This document shows, piece by piece, positions 13,733 to 22,437 of a DNA stretch of 42,730 nucleotides. The translations under genes and the position numbers were made by a program. Each line of letters begins with the position of its first letter. Position 1 is the stretch's first letter. This stretch comes from CAZXSK01 sp964642855 (GTDB taxonomy: Bacteria > Planctomycetota > Phycisphaerae > SM23-33): NCBI GenBank assembly GCA_964642855.1, contig CAZXSK010000036.1, forward strand, positions 1-42,730. The letters are read 5' to 3'. The notes beneath the pieces were generated by a model, which saw only the letters and a list, made by a program, of their open reading frames with translations, ran no database searches and had not been told where the DNA came from.

Positions 13733-14860
13733 ATGCTAGCCGCCAGACCGGTGGAGTTGACAATCTATCGTTCCCGCCTTCCGATGCGGTCGTTCGAGCA
13801 CGCAGCCGCTCGCCGGGCCCAGGCCCAGGCCGTTCTCTGCCGCGTCCGCCTGCGCGACGGCCGGGAGGGCTGGGGCGAAACCCTCCCCCGCACCTACGTT
13901 ACCGGCGAAAGCATCGAAAGCGTCTGCGACGACCTGCAGGCCATCTGCTGGCCGGCGGTCGCAGGCCGGGCTCTCGCGGCTGAGAACCTGCAGGAAACCC
14001 CTCCGCGACGGGACCCCAGCGGCCGGTGCATCAACGCTGCCGCCTGCGCGCTGGAACTGGCGATCGTCGACGCACAGGACTCCTTCCAGGCGTTCGGTCC
14101 GTTACGACGGACGATCGCTCCGCGCGTCTCCGGGGTGCTGGGCTCGGCAAATCCGTCGAAAACCCTCCGGCGGCTGATCGCCTTCCGCCTGTTGGGCCTC
14201 AGGGACTTCAAACTCAAGCTCGGCTTCGATGCCGACATTGACCAGGCGAACCTGCGAGTGGTTTCTCGGCGACTGGGGCGGGGCCTGCGGCGAGGCAGGT
14301 TCACTCTCCGCGTCGACGTCAACGGGGGCTGGTCGCCCGAAGAGACACCGGATCGGGCGAGCGAACTGAAGCAGTGTGGCGTCTGCGCGGTCGAGCAGCC
14401 GTTCTTCGGGCCGGCGGAGACGCTCGCAGAGGTCGCGGAGCGATGCACGCTGCCCCTGATGGCCGACGAGTCGCTGCTGACTCCGGATGACGCCAGGATC
14501 CTCTGCCGCTGCCGATCGGTGTGGTGGAACCTGCGGATCAGCAAGAACGGAGGCCTCTCCAGCACGCTCGCGATGGCACGTCTGGCCGAGGAACACCGGA
14601 TCCCCTGGACGCTCGGGTGCATGGTGGGCGAAAGCGGGATTCTCTCCGCCGCCCAGCGGAGACTTCTCCAGGTCGGCCCCCAGCCGCGCTTCGTGGAGGG
14701 TAACTACGGGCGGTTGCTGCTGAAGCGGGATCTCACCGCTCCGTCACCGCGAATCGGGTTCGGCGGGAAGCTCAAGCCACTGGCCGGGCGCGGTCTGGGC
14801 GTTCGCATCGCCTCGGGAGCGATCGGCTGTTTGACCGAGGTCGCTGCACTGAAGGCGTGA
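13733..14860 (+). CDS. Enolase-superfamily enzyme, muconate-lactonizing (MLE) subgroup
   Basis: A 375-residue cytoplasmic enzyme. The N-terminal capping domain carries GWGETLPRTYVTGES (46-60). The barrel keeps every superfamily catalytic residue: K160-x-K162 (DFKLKLG), metal ligands D195 (RVDVNGGW), E221 (EQPF) and D245/E246 (MADES), and K271 (ISKNGG). Members of the MLE subgroup abstract an alpha proton next to a carboxylate; known reactions are dipeptide epimerisation, o-succinylbenzoate synthesis and cycloisomerisation. The substrate cannot be read here; a dipeptide epimerase is one reasonable guess. No ribosome-binding site stands out at 13733, and an in-frame TTG at 13670 lies in the terminator, so the start is tentative. 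It is convergent with the histidine kinase. Confidence 0.85.
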   Translation: MLAARPVELTIYRSRLPMRSFEHAAARRAQAQAVLCRVRLRDGREGWGETLPRTYVTGESIESVCDDLQAICWPAVAGRALAAENLQETPPRRDPSGRCINAAACALELAIVDAQDSFQAFGPLRRTIAPRVSGVLGSANPSKTLRRLIAFRLLGLRDFKLKLGFDADIDQANLRVVSRRLGRGLRRGRFTLRVDVNGGWSPEETPDRASELKQCGVCAVEQPFFGPAETLAEVAERCTLPLMADESLLTPDDARILCRCRSVWWNLRISKNGGLSSTLAMARLAEEHRIPWTLGCMVGESGILSAAQRRLLQVGPQPRFVEGNYGRLLLKRDLTAPSPRIGFGGKLKPLAGRGLGVRIASGAIGCLTEVAALKA

Positions 14861-14889
14861 GTCCGCATCCCCGGCCACCTCGCCAAGAG

Positions 14890-16836
14890 TCACGCGGTGT
14901 TTTCGGCGGTCAGGCCGTCCTCGACGGATTCATCAACACATTCCGGCTGAGCATTGGGCAGGACTATGTGCACCGACGCGCCCTCCCCGAGACCGAGACT
15001 CTCCAGCCAGATTGTTCCGTGGTGCTTGTCGATCACCTGTCTGCAGATGCTCAGGCCCAGACCCGTTGACGAGCGGTCGTGGCGGGAGGAGTCGACCTTG
15101 AAGAACTCCTCGAACGCACGGGCTGCGTGCTCCGGTGTCATGCCCACCCCCGTGTCGTAGATCGACAGGGTGACGCTCTCGGTGTCCTGGCTGGCCTGAA
15201 TCGTCAGTGTTCCGCCGTCTGGCATGGCCTGCACGGCGTTGCTCAGGACGTTCAGCAGGACCTCTTTCATCCGCAACGGGTCCGCCTCGAAGACGATCGG
15301 CTCGACGACATCGTTGCTGACCGTGATTCCTTGTCGGCTGAAGCGGTCTCCCATCGCCGCGACGCAACTTCGGGTGAGGTGAACCAGGTTCACCGGCTTG
15401 CACTGCAGACGGAAACTGGGCGAGTTCAGCCTCGCCAGAACCAGCGTTCGCTCCACCAGTTCCCGCATGTATTCAACGTTCTCGGTCACCAGCGACAGCA
15501 TCCGCCGGGCCTCGGGATCGCTACACCGGCTGTCGACCATCGGCAACAGACCGACCATCGGCGTCAGCGGGGTCTTGAGATCGTGCCCGAGCTGGTTGAC
15601 GAACTGGTCCTTCTGCCTGAGCAGTTGGCGGACTTCGAACGTCCGCATCTCGACCTGCGTCTCGAGCGTCTGGTTGAGCACGGTCAACTGCTCTTCCGCC
15701 GCGATGCGCTGGTCCACCTCCTCGCGGAGTCGGGCGTTGGCCTGCTCGATGCGGTCGAACTGCTCACCCAGCGTGGAGGCCACCTTGCCCAGCAGCAGAT
15801 GGAACATCGCTCCCAGCAGGCCGGCGAGAACCACGCTGACCAGCGCAGCCGAAATGGCGGTATTTCGCAGCATCGCCAGTTGCTGTGTCTCGTCGCGCAG
15901 CAGCACCAGCTCGCCGACGTCTTTCCCGGCCATGTCTCGCAGTTCCTGGAAGCGCAGGCGATACTCCCTGCCGTCGAGGCGGACGACTTCGTCGGGGTCG
16001 GGATGGTTCTCCATCCCCGCCTTGAGCATCGCCATCAGGCGGGGCGGAATCCGGTTCAGGCTGTCCTGGATCAGCACGGCCGAGGGCAGAAGATCCCAGT
16101 TGAGCTCCCTGCCCAGCATCCGCATGCCTTCTTCCCAACGCTTGCGATCTACGAAGTGCTTGTCGATGACGGCGTAGAACTCCACGCCCTGGTTCTCGTG
16201 AATGGAGTTCAGGACGTGATCGATCTCTTCGCCCAGCTCAAGATAGCCGATCAGCTCGCCTTCGTGCATCCACGGCCGGACCACGCGGAGGGTGAACGTG
16301 CCCAGGGGCCCGAGTTCCAGGCCCCAGCAGATCTCCTGGGTTTCCTCAGCTCCCTTGGCGGTATTGCGGTTGATCAGGTCACCGTGCCGCTTTGGCGAGT
16401 GCACCCGCAGGAAGCACACGCGGTCCGGGCCGTGGAAGTAGAAGTGCGTCATCCGGTGGTTGGACCGCAGGTTTGCGTACATCGCCTCGACGCGCTTAAA
16501 GAGCTTCTCGCGGTCGCCGGAACGCATCAGGCCGGCGAGTTCGTCGTTGTCGGCCAGTGCCTCCAGCGTAGCGGCCATCATCCCCGCTTCGCCCTCCAGC
16601 TCCGACTCCAAAGCCCCGGGGACGCGGTTGAAGGCCTGGGTGGATTGGGCCAGCATTTCCCGCCGCTGGTTCTGATAGACATGCCATCCCCCCACGCCGA
16701 CCAGCGCCAGGACCACACTCATGACCGGAATCTGGACCAGCAGCCGAAGGCGGCGCGGATTGGCGAGGATCCGCTCCAGTCGTCCCTTGGGTTGGCTTCG
16801 GATCGGAGAGTCCGGATCCGTCTTTTGCACATACAT
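14890..16836 (-). CDS. Membrane sensor histidine kinase with a Cache-like periplasmic domain
   Basis: A 648-residue protein. TM1 lies at about 30-52 and TM2 at about 326-350. Between them, about 270 periplasmic residues resemble a double-Cache sensor (HFYFHGPDRVCFLRVHSPKR near 131-150). After TM2 come a coiled coil (about 360-410), a HisKA domain with phospho-accepting H418 (QLGHDLKTPL), and a HATPase with N-box LSNAVQAMPDGG (531-542), G1 DTGVGM (561-566) and G2 GLGLSICRQ (592-600). It autophosphorylates and passes phosphate to a response regulator, but none is nearby, so it is an orphan. The frame continues to 16944; ATG 16836 was chosen because it precedes the basic, soluble N-terminus, although its ribosome-binding site is weak. 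Confidence 0.9.
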   Translation of the reverse strand: MYVQKTDPDSPIRSQPKGRLERILANPRRLRLLVQIPVMSVVLALVGVGGWHVYQNQRREMLAQSTQAFNRVPGALESELEGEAGMMAATLEALADNDELAGLMRSGDREKLFKRVEAMYANLRSNHRMTHFYFHGPDRVCFLRVHSPKRHGDLINRNTAKGAEETQEICWGLELGPLGTFTLRVVRPWMHEGELIGYLELGEEIDHVLNSIHENQGVEFYAVIDKHFVDRKRWEEGMRMLGRELNWDLLPSAVLIQDSLNRIPPRLMAMLKAGMENHPDPDEVVRLDGREYRLRFQELRDMAGKDVGELVLLRDETQQLAMLRNTAISAALVSVVLAGLLGAMFHLLLGKVASTLGEQFDRIEQANARLREEVDQRIAAEEQLTVLNQTLETQVEMRTFEVRQLLRQKDQFVNQLGHDLKTPLTPMVGLLPMVDSRCSDPEARRMLSLVTENVEYMRELVERTLVLARLNSPSFRLQCKPVNLVHLTRSCVAAMGDRFSRQGITVSNDVVEPIVFEADPLRMKEVLLNVLSNAVQAMPDGGTLTIQASQDTESVTLSIYDTGVGMTPEHAARAFEEFFKVDSSRHDRSSTGLGLSICRQVIDKHHGTIWLESLGLGEGASVHIVLPNAQPECVDESVEDGLTAENTA

Positions 16837-17069
16837 GGAGTACCCCGCTTCTCTGCCCCCGGGGATTGCAGACCGGTTCCCGCTGTCTCCCGGAGCGACC
16901 CCGCAACGTAACTCAGATGGCATATCGGCCGGTTTCCGTACCACCTTGAGCAGGTCATTACCCTACATTCGAAGTGGAATCCTGCCAGAAGAGTTGATGG
17001 GAGAAATGCCCTGCCGTAAGGTAGCCGCGGAATCGGTGTACTCGATGAGAAATCCAATGGAGGATGGTC

Positions 17070-17723
17070 ATGGCTTCGCCCCTTCGATATGCAGGACGTG
17101 TGTTTGCGACGGCCTGCTGTCTGTCGTTTCTGGCCGGATCAGGGTGTTCGTCCCGCCAGTTCAGCACCACGCCGCGGACGGCGATCGAGCAGATGCTGAT
17201 CTCCGGGGCGGTCGACAAGGCGATGGAGAAGGTCCACATGCCGATGCTCGATGGCAGGAAGGTCTTTGTCGACTTCAGCCAGCTCAAGGCCTACGACGTG
17301 GAATATGTGAAGGTCGCGGTGCGGGCGACGCTGGCCCGACAGGGCGCCGTGCTGGTGGAGTCTGCCGATGCAGCGGAGCTTACCGCTGAGGTGGCCTCCG
17401 GGGCGCTGGCGCTGGAGTACAAGAGCGGGCTGGTCGGCCTGCCGGCTCTCCCGGTGCCCAAGGCGGACATTCCGCTGCCCGAGATGCCGATCTACAAGAC
17501 CATCGAGCAGACGGGCATCATGAAGCTGCTGATCTTCGTGCACGAGGGCGGACGTTTCGTGGCGGCCGACACGTACTACGCCAAGGTCGACCGCGACGAG
17601 AGTTTCTTCCTGTGGTGGAAGCATCACCGCACGGATGACATCCGCACCGGCTGGGAACAGGCCGATGCGCGCCTCGAGCAGCGCAAGGGCGACGCCGATG
17701 GCGCAGGCCCCGACGGCCACTGA
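17070..17723 (+). CDS. Planctomycete-type lipoprotein of unknown function
   Basis: 217 residues. The signal peptide ends in the lipobox LAGSGC (Cys28 region), so the protein is lipid-anchored. STPRTAIEQMLIS directly follows; this S-TPRTAxEQxL motif is one I associate with small planctomycete lipoproteins without known function. The C-terminal half alternates strands and ends in a charged tail. ATG 17070 has GGAGG six bases upstream, better than the ATG two codons earlier. It is divergent from the histidine kinase and 80 bases ahead of the DoxX operon, with which it may be co-transcribed. Confidence 0.65.
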   Translation: MASPLRYAGRVFATACCLSFLAGSGCSSRQFSTTPRTAIEQMLISGAVDKAMEKVHMPMLDGRKVFVDFSQLKAYDVEYVKVAVRATLARQGAVLVESADAAELTAEVASGALALEYKSGLVGLPALPVPKADIPLPEMPIYKTIEQTGIMKLLIFVHEGGRFVAADTYYAKVDRDESFFLWWKHHRTDDIRTGWEQADARLEQRKGDADGAGPDGH

Positions 17724-17803
17724 TTCCATCCGGCCTCGTCCGCCGGCCTGCCGCACGCCTACAATGACCTGTCAACGCAACACCTACCGACAGGAGACAC
17801 GAG

Positions 17804-18250
17804 ATGGCAACGGCAGGAAGCAGATGGAACGACCTGGGCCTGGCTGTCATTCGGGCGGGAGCGGGGGCAATGTTCATTGCCTACGGCTGGCCGAAGATTA
17901 CAGCCGGCCCCGAACTGTGGCAGAAACTCGGCGGGGCGATGGGCCTGCTCGGGATCACCTTCCTCCCGGCGTTCTGGGGGTTCATGGCTGCGGTGTCGGA
18001 GTTCGTGGGAGGCATCTTCCAGGTTTTCGGCATTTTCGTCCGGCCTTTCGCCTTCCTCATGGCATTCACGATGTTCGTGGCGATGGTCCTGAAGATCTCC
18101 GGCGGCGCGAACTTCTACGGCGACCCGCCGGGCACCGGCTTCTCCTCGCCCCTGGTCTACCTGGTGATCTGGCTGGGCATGCTGGTCAGCGGCGGCGGAC
18201 GGATGGCAATCGGGCGGATCGGGCCCTTCAAGGACAAGTGGTTCGCCTGA
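17804..18250 (+). CDS. DoxX family membrane protein
   Basis: A 148-residue protein with four hydrophobic segments and the DoxX-like opening (LAVIRAGAGAMFIAYGWPKI, then a Trp/Gly-rich segment). The family is found in respiratory and redox contexts, originally as a subunit associated with thiosulfate:quinone oxidoreductase; the biochemical role of most members is unclear. ATG 17804 follows GGAG (gacaggagacacgag). It is 15 bases ahead of the MenA-like gene, which overlaps an NADH dehydrogenase gene, so quinone-linked electron transfer is a fair inference. Confidence 0.85.
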   Translation: MATAGSRWNDLGLAVIRAGAGAMFIAYGWPKITAGPELWQKLGGAMGLLGITFLPAFWGFMAAVSEFVGGIFQVFGIFVRPFAFLMAFTMFVAMVLKISGGANFYGDPPGTGFSSPLVYLVIWLGMLVSGGGRMAIGRIGPFKDKWFA

Positions 18251-18265
18251 TCGGGCGGGCAACCC

Positions 18266-19201
18266 ATGGCCACACGGGCCGAGAGTTCGAAACGCTGGCT
18301 GGGGCAACTGGGCCCCGCGGACGTCGTCCGCGCCCTGCGTCTGCCGTTTCTGACCGCCAGCGTCCTGCCGTTCCTGCTGGGGGCAGTGATGGCCGGCGGG
18401 CCGCGATCGATGCCGGGGCTGTTGCTTGGTCTCGCGACGGTCGCCCTGACGCACCTGGCGGGCAACGTGGTTAACGACTACGCCGACGACCTCTCCGGCG
18501 CCGACCGCGCCGACGGCGAGCACTACGGGTTCTTCGGGGGGTCGAAACTCATCCAGCAAGGTCTCGTGCCCGCCAAGGCCTATCGAGCGGCGGGGCTTGC
18601 GTTCACGGCTGCCGGAGCGGCCGCAGCCGTCGGACTGGCAGGCGCGCATGACAGCGCCTGGCCGATCGCCGGCTGGGCCGTCGCGGTGACTCTCGCCTGG
18701 GCTTACACCCACGCCCCGATGCGCCTGGTCTACCGCGGGTTGGGCGAGGCGACGGTGGCGGTGCTGTTCGGTCCGGCCTGCGTGGTCGCCGGGGCATTCG
18801 CCGCCTCGGGAACCCTGCCCGACCTGCCCGTGTGGGCGGTGTCGATGGTGCCCGGGCTGATGACAGCAGGCATCCTGGTGGCCAACGAAGTGCCCGATGC
18901 CCGCGTCGACGCCCTGGCGGGCAAGCGAACGCTGGTGGGGCTTCTCGGGCGGGACCACGGCTGGCTGGCCTACGGGCTGCTCGTCGTGGCGGCGATGGTG
19001 CTGCTGGCGTGCATGGTCGCAGGGGGCTGGCTGCACCTGCGGTCGCTGCTGGGGCTCGCTGCGCTGATTCCCGCAGCCGGGGCGGCGGTCGTCCTGCGTC
19101 GCCCTCACGAAAGCAAATCCGACTACAAGACCTCGGCGAAACTGGTGATCCTCGCCCAGACACTCGCCACACTCGGAGCCGCTGCGGGGGCTGCACCATG
19201 A
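18266..19201 (+). CDS. UbiA-family prenyltransferase, MenA-like
   Basis: A 311-residue polytopic membrane protein. The first Asp-rich motif is N70-D71-Y-A-D74 and the second is N207-E-V-P-D211...D215, followed by GKRTL (219-223). YTHAPMRLVYRGLGE (147-161) matches the signature before the fifth helix in MenA (1,4-dihydroxy-2-naphthoate prenyltransferase). It would attach a polyprenyl chain to the menaquinone head group; another aromatic acceptor cannot be excluded because no other men gene is present. Its TGA overlaps the next ATG in an ATGA junction, which implies translational coupling to the NADH dehydrogenase. Confidence 0.8.
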   Translation: MATRAESSKRWLGQLGPADVVRALRLPFLTASVLPFLLGAVMAGGPRSMPGLLLGLATVALTHLAGNVVNDYADDLSGADRADGEHYGFFGGSKLIQQGLVPAKAYRAAGLAFTAAGAAAAVGLAGAHDSAWPIAGWAVAVTLAWAYTHAPMRLVYRGLGEATVAVLFGPACVVAGAFAASGTLPDLPVWAVSMVPGLMTAGILVANEVPDARVDALAGKRTLVGLLGRDHGWLAYGLLVVAAMVLLACMVAGGWLHLRSLLGLAALIPAAGAAVVLRRPHESKSDYKTSAKLVILAQTLATLGAAAGAAP

Positions 19202-20340
19202 GCAGACGCGTGGTGATCCTGGGCGGGGGGTTCGCGGGGTTGTTCGCAGCCCGCCGGCTTTCGATCGCCGGCGGAGATGTTCGCGTGACGCTCGTCGACC
19301 CCCGCAAGGCCAGTGAGTTCCTGCCGATGCTGCCCGACCTCATCGGGCGTGCGCTGGACCCCACGACGCTGCAGTACCCCCTCGTCGACGCCCGCTCGCG
19401 CTGGAACTTCCGCCACGTTCGCGACGCCGCGACCGGCTTGGACTTCAACGCCCGGCGGGTTCACCTTTCCGGCGGGGGCAGGCTCGGCTATGACTACCTG
19501 CTGATCGCCACCGGCACGCGGACGAATTTCTACGGCCAGGACGAACTTGCCCGGCGGTGCCTGAAGCTCGATTCCGTCGCCGACGGCGTAGCCATCCATC
19601 GACTTGTCGCCGACGCCGCCCGCGCCCCGGAGACGCTGGTGGTGGTCGGAGGCGGGTACACCGGCGTGGAGGTCGCGACGAATTTCTGGCGGGCCCTCGA
19701 CCGGCAGCACACCCGCCGGCGGATCGTGCTGGTCGACCTGGCCGACAAGCTCTGCGCGAACGTAGCCGAGGAGTTCGCCGACTACGTCGCCGGCGTGGTT
19801 GCCGACCTCGACATCGAGGTTCACCTGGAGGACACCGTCGAGACGATCGACGCCGGCCGGGTGACGCTCAGGAGCGGCCAGACGCTCAGCGGCGCGAAGG
19901 TGGTCTGGTCGGCGGGCGTCACGGCCCCGGAGTTCATCCACGCCCTGGACCTGCCCCAGACTCGCCAGGGACGCCTGGAGGTCGATGAGTTCCTCCGCGC
20001 TAGAGGGGACAACGTCTTCGCCGCCGGCGACGCGGCCGCCTTCCGGAAAGACGGGGACCTGCTGCGGATGAGCGTGCAGTTCTCGATCTCCGAAGGCTGG
20101 CGGGCGGGGGAGAATATCCTGCGCTCCATTGGCCGCAAGCCGCTGAAAGCATTCCGTCCGGTGGATCTGGGCTACGTGGTGCCGATGGCGAACTTCCGCG
20201 GCGCAGGCCGGATCCTGGGCAGGGCGTTCACCGGGCGGATCCCGGCGCTGATGCACTACGTCATGTGCGAGTACCGCACGTGGGGCCTTGCGAATCGGGC
20301 GAAGCTGCTGGCCTCGCTGCTCCGCCGCCGATGGGCGTGA
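19198..20340 (+). CDS. Type II NADH dehydrogenase-like FAD oxidoreductase
   Basis: A 380-residue protein with two dinucleotide folds: FAD-binding VVILGGGFAGLFAARRL (residues 5-21) and NADH-binding VVVGGGYTGVEVATNF (147-162 region). DNVFAAGDAAAF is the second FAD contact typical of the NDH-2/FCSD-like family. The C-terminal stretch (LHYVMCEYRTWGL-like) is amphipathic and would attach the enzyme to the membrane surface. NDH-2 passes electrons from NADH to quinone without pumping protons. The start overlaps the end of the MenA-like gene by four bases. Confidence 0.85.
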   Translation: MSRRVVILGGGFAGLFAARRLSIAGGDVRVTLVDPRKASEFLPMLPDLIGRALDPTTLQYPLVDARSRWNFRHVRDAATGLDFNARRVHLSGGGRLGYDYLLIATGTRTNFYGQDELARRCLKLDSVADGVAIHRLVADAARAPETLVVVGGGYTGVEVATNFWRALDRQHTRRRIVLVDLADKLCANVAEEFADYVAGVVADLDIEVHLEDTVETIDAGRVTLRSGQTLSGAKVVWSAGVTAPEFIHALDLPQTRQGRLEVDEFLRARGDNVFAAGDAAAFRKDGDLLRMSVQFSISEGWRAGENILRSIGRKPLKAFRPVDLGYVVPMANFRGAGRILGRAFTGRIPALMHYVMCEYRTWGLANRAKLLASLLRRRWA

Positions 20341-20348
20341 GTGTACCG

Positions 20349-20377
20349 TTGGCGCCGGGGGATTTCTGGTCTAGAAT
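20349..20377 (+). promoter_or_regulatory. Promoter of the VWA-domain gene
   Basis: TTGGCG (20349-20354) and TAGAAT (20372-20377) are 17 bases apart, with the ATG 43 bases further on. It overlaps only the end of the upstream operon. Confidence 0.5.
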
Positions 20378-20420
20378 CAACAGTTGTCCAGCGGGTCTGG
20401 CTATGACAAAGGGGTCACAC

Positions 20421-21983
20421 ATGAACCATCCGCGTATTGTGCTGTCGCTGCTTCTTCTCGGGCTGATTGTCCTCCCTGCAGGACGGATCCACGCCGACAC
20501 CGTGGTTTCCGGCGGGCTTCCGTACAGCGATGTGACGGTCACGGATTTCGCCGACGGCAAACTGACATTCAAGATCTCCACCGGACGGATGCTGACCAAG
20601 TCCGTCGCCGCCATTACGCGCATTTCCCTCGACGGTGCCGATGCGTTCAACGGCGCGGAGCGCGCCCTCAGCGGGAAACAGTGGGACAAGGCGATCAAGG
20701 CGTACGGGAAGGTCTCTGCCACCAAGGCCAGGCCGTGGCTTGGGGACCTCGCCAAGGCCCGCGCCGCCCGTGCCCGCAAGCTCAAGTCGGAAACGAAGCC
20801 GGATCGGCAGTGGCAGCGCGATGATTCTGCCGCGAAGAAGGACGATACGAAAGATCCCTCCGGAAAGGACGCCAGCGATCCAGGCGGCAGACTGAATCCA
20901 TCCGATACAGCGAAGGAGCTCAACATTCCGGCTGAGGGTCCGCTGCCCGAACCGGCCATCCTTGTAGCTGCCCTGGGCGTGCCCACGGCCCCCGAAGCGG
21001 TCGAAAACTGGGGCAAGCTGAGCGAGAAGCAGCAAGCCGATCGGATGGCTGCCTGGAACGCAGAGCGTCAGGTGTGGATCCGGAAGGCACGCAAGCTGGC
21101 CGGGCGGAAGGTGGAATGGATCCTGTACGATCTCGACGTGCTCGGCGAGTACGATCGGTCCTCCATGTTGGTGACCCTCGCTGCGACAATGAAGGCCACC
21201 GGCGGGGCGCTGGGCGATTCGGAGGCAACCTGCGAGGTGCGCCTGTCGGTCCCGCCGCGGAAGGGGCTGGAAATGTCCGAAGTCGACGACAAGACCGCCT
21301 GGGTCATCAGCGGCGAGCTGTCCTCGCTGGTCCTCGCAAGCCACTCCGCTTTTGCAGAGGGCGGCGGGGACGTCGTGATGACGCTCCGCCCGAGGACCAT
21401 CCGGGAGACGGTTCGCATGACGCGCAAGACCGGCGACACGGAGACCGATGGATCGACTTCCGGCGGCAAAGCGGTGAAGCTCATGGGCGTCGAGGCCAAG
21501 GCCGATCGTGTAGTCGTCGTGCTGGACGGTTCCGGGTCGATGGTCGCGGGTGGAGCTTTCGGATGGATGCAGCGGGAAGTGTTGCGCGCAGCAGCTGCAC
21601 TGGACGAGAAGCAGGAGTTCCAGGTTCTCGTCGCGACCAACAACGCGTTGATTCCCTGTCCCGCCAAGCGGCCCGTCCCGGCCTCGGCTGAGAACAAGAG
21701 GAAGCTGGCGAAGCAACTTCAGGGCATCAGACCCGAGGGGAGATCCGACATGGAGGCCGCGCTGCGGGCGGCGGTGAAGTCAGCCGGCCGGGGTGGCGTG
21801 GTGTTCTTCGTCAGCGACGGGGTCGTCGAGAAGCCCGACGCCGTTCTCAAGCAGATCAAGGCCGCCAATCGCGGAGTTTCGATCTGCACCGTTCTGGTGG
21901 GCGACCAGATCAAAGAGGCCGTGAAGTTCATGAAGAACCTGGCCAGCCAGAACGACGGCAAATTCCGTCTGGTCGGCGACTGA
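20421..21983 (+). CDS. Exported von Willebrand factor A-domain protein
   Basis: 520 residues. A signal peptide (about 1-25, LLLLGLIVLPAGRIHA) is followed by a short domain about the response to a surface (GLPYSDVTVTDFADGKL, seen in planctomycete proteins with an SLA1-like fold), a charged Lys/Asp linker and a central region of unknown fold. The C-terminal VWA domain has the metal-binding MIDAS motif D369-G-S371-G-S373 (VVVLDGSGSM) and a later Thr/Asp segment (VFFVSDG). VWA domains mediate metal-dependent protein contacts. ATG 20421 is preceded by AAAGGGG. The partner is unknown. Confidence 0.75.
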   Translation: MNHPRIVLSLLLLGLIVLPAGRIHADTVVSGGLPYSDVTVTDFADGKLTFKISTGRMLTKSVAAITRISLDGADAFNGAERALSGKQWDKAIKAYGKVSATKARPWLGDLAKARAARARKLKSETKPDRQWQRDDSAAKKDDTKDPSGKDASDPGGRLNPSDTAKELNIPAEGPLPEPAILVAALGVPTAPEAVENWGKLSEKQQADRMAAWNAERQVWIRKARKLAGRKVEWILYDLDVLGEYDRSSMLVTLAATMKATGGALGDSEATCEVRLSVPPRKGLEMSEVDDKTAWVISGELSSLVLASHSAFAEGGGDVVMTLRPRTIRETVRMTRKTGDTETDGSTSGGKAVKLMGVEAKADRVVVVLDGSGSMVAGGAFGWMQREVLRAAAALDEKQEFQVLVATNNALIPCPAKRPVPASAENKRKLAKQLQGIRPEGRSDMEAALRAAVKSAGRGGVVFFVSDGVVEKPDAVLKQIKAANRGVSICTVLVGDQIKEAVKFMKNLASQNDGKFRLVGD

Positions 21984-22009
21984 GCCGGTCGGGCGCTCCC
22001 CGCGCGGGG

Positions 22010-22411
22010 TCAGTTTGCCCCGGCGGGTGCTGCGTCTTTCTTCTGTCGTTCGCGCCACGTCTGTACGATGCGCTTCTGCTGCTCGTCGAGGGCGTCGGGA
22101 TCGATCTCCGCCGCCTTCGACAGCCAGACGCACGTGGTTTCATAACTGCTGTTCGGGTCGCGGGCGATGTTCATGCAGCATCGGAGCATGGTGTCGGTGA
22201 TCTCCGCCCGCAGTTCATCGTCCGCGCGAGGCCGGAGCTCCTCGAAGGCCTCGTATGCTTCGGCGTACTGCTGGTTGTTGTAGAGTTCGACGATGATCCG
22301 GTTGTGCTCGTTGATTGCGTCCCGCCCCTGGCCGACGGTCACCCACAGCACGCCAAGCCCGGCCACGGCGAGTACGGCGATCACGATCTTCACCCACGTC
22401 ATCGGTTTCAT
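22010..22411 (-). CDS. Small membrane-anchored protein with a helical-repeat-like domain
   Basis: 133 residues: an N-terminal TM anchor (residues 6-27, VKIVIAVLAVAGLGVLWVTVG) and then a soluble helical domain rich in Glu, Ala and Tyr (NNQQYAEAYEAFEELRPRA) that resembles TPR-type helix pairs. I cannot name a family. ATG 22411 is preceded by GGGGAG. It lies 26 bases after the alpha/beta hydrolase gene on the minus strand and is probably co-transcribed with it; it converges on the VWA gene. Confidence 0.6.
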   Translation of the reverse strand: MKPMTWVKIVIAVLAVAGLGVLWVTVGQGRDAINEHNRIIVELYNNQQYAEAYEAFEELRPRADDELRAEITDTMLRCCMNIARDPNSSYETTCVWLSKAAEIDPDALDEQQKRIVQTWRERQKKDAAPAGAN

Positions 22412-22437
22412 GTCTGTTTCTCCCCGGCGGGTTTGTT

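Noticed and set aside
17759..19108. A 449-codon open frame on the minus strand opposite the DoxX and MenA-like genes
   Set aside because: It is Arg-, Pro-, Gln- and His-rich with no domain, and it mirrors well-supported plus-strand genes. GC-rich third positions leave long antisense frames open.
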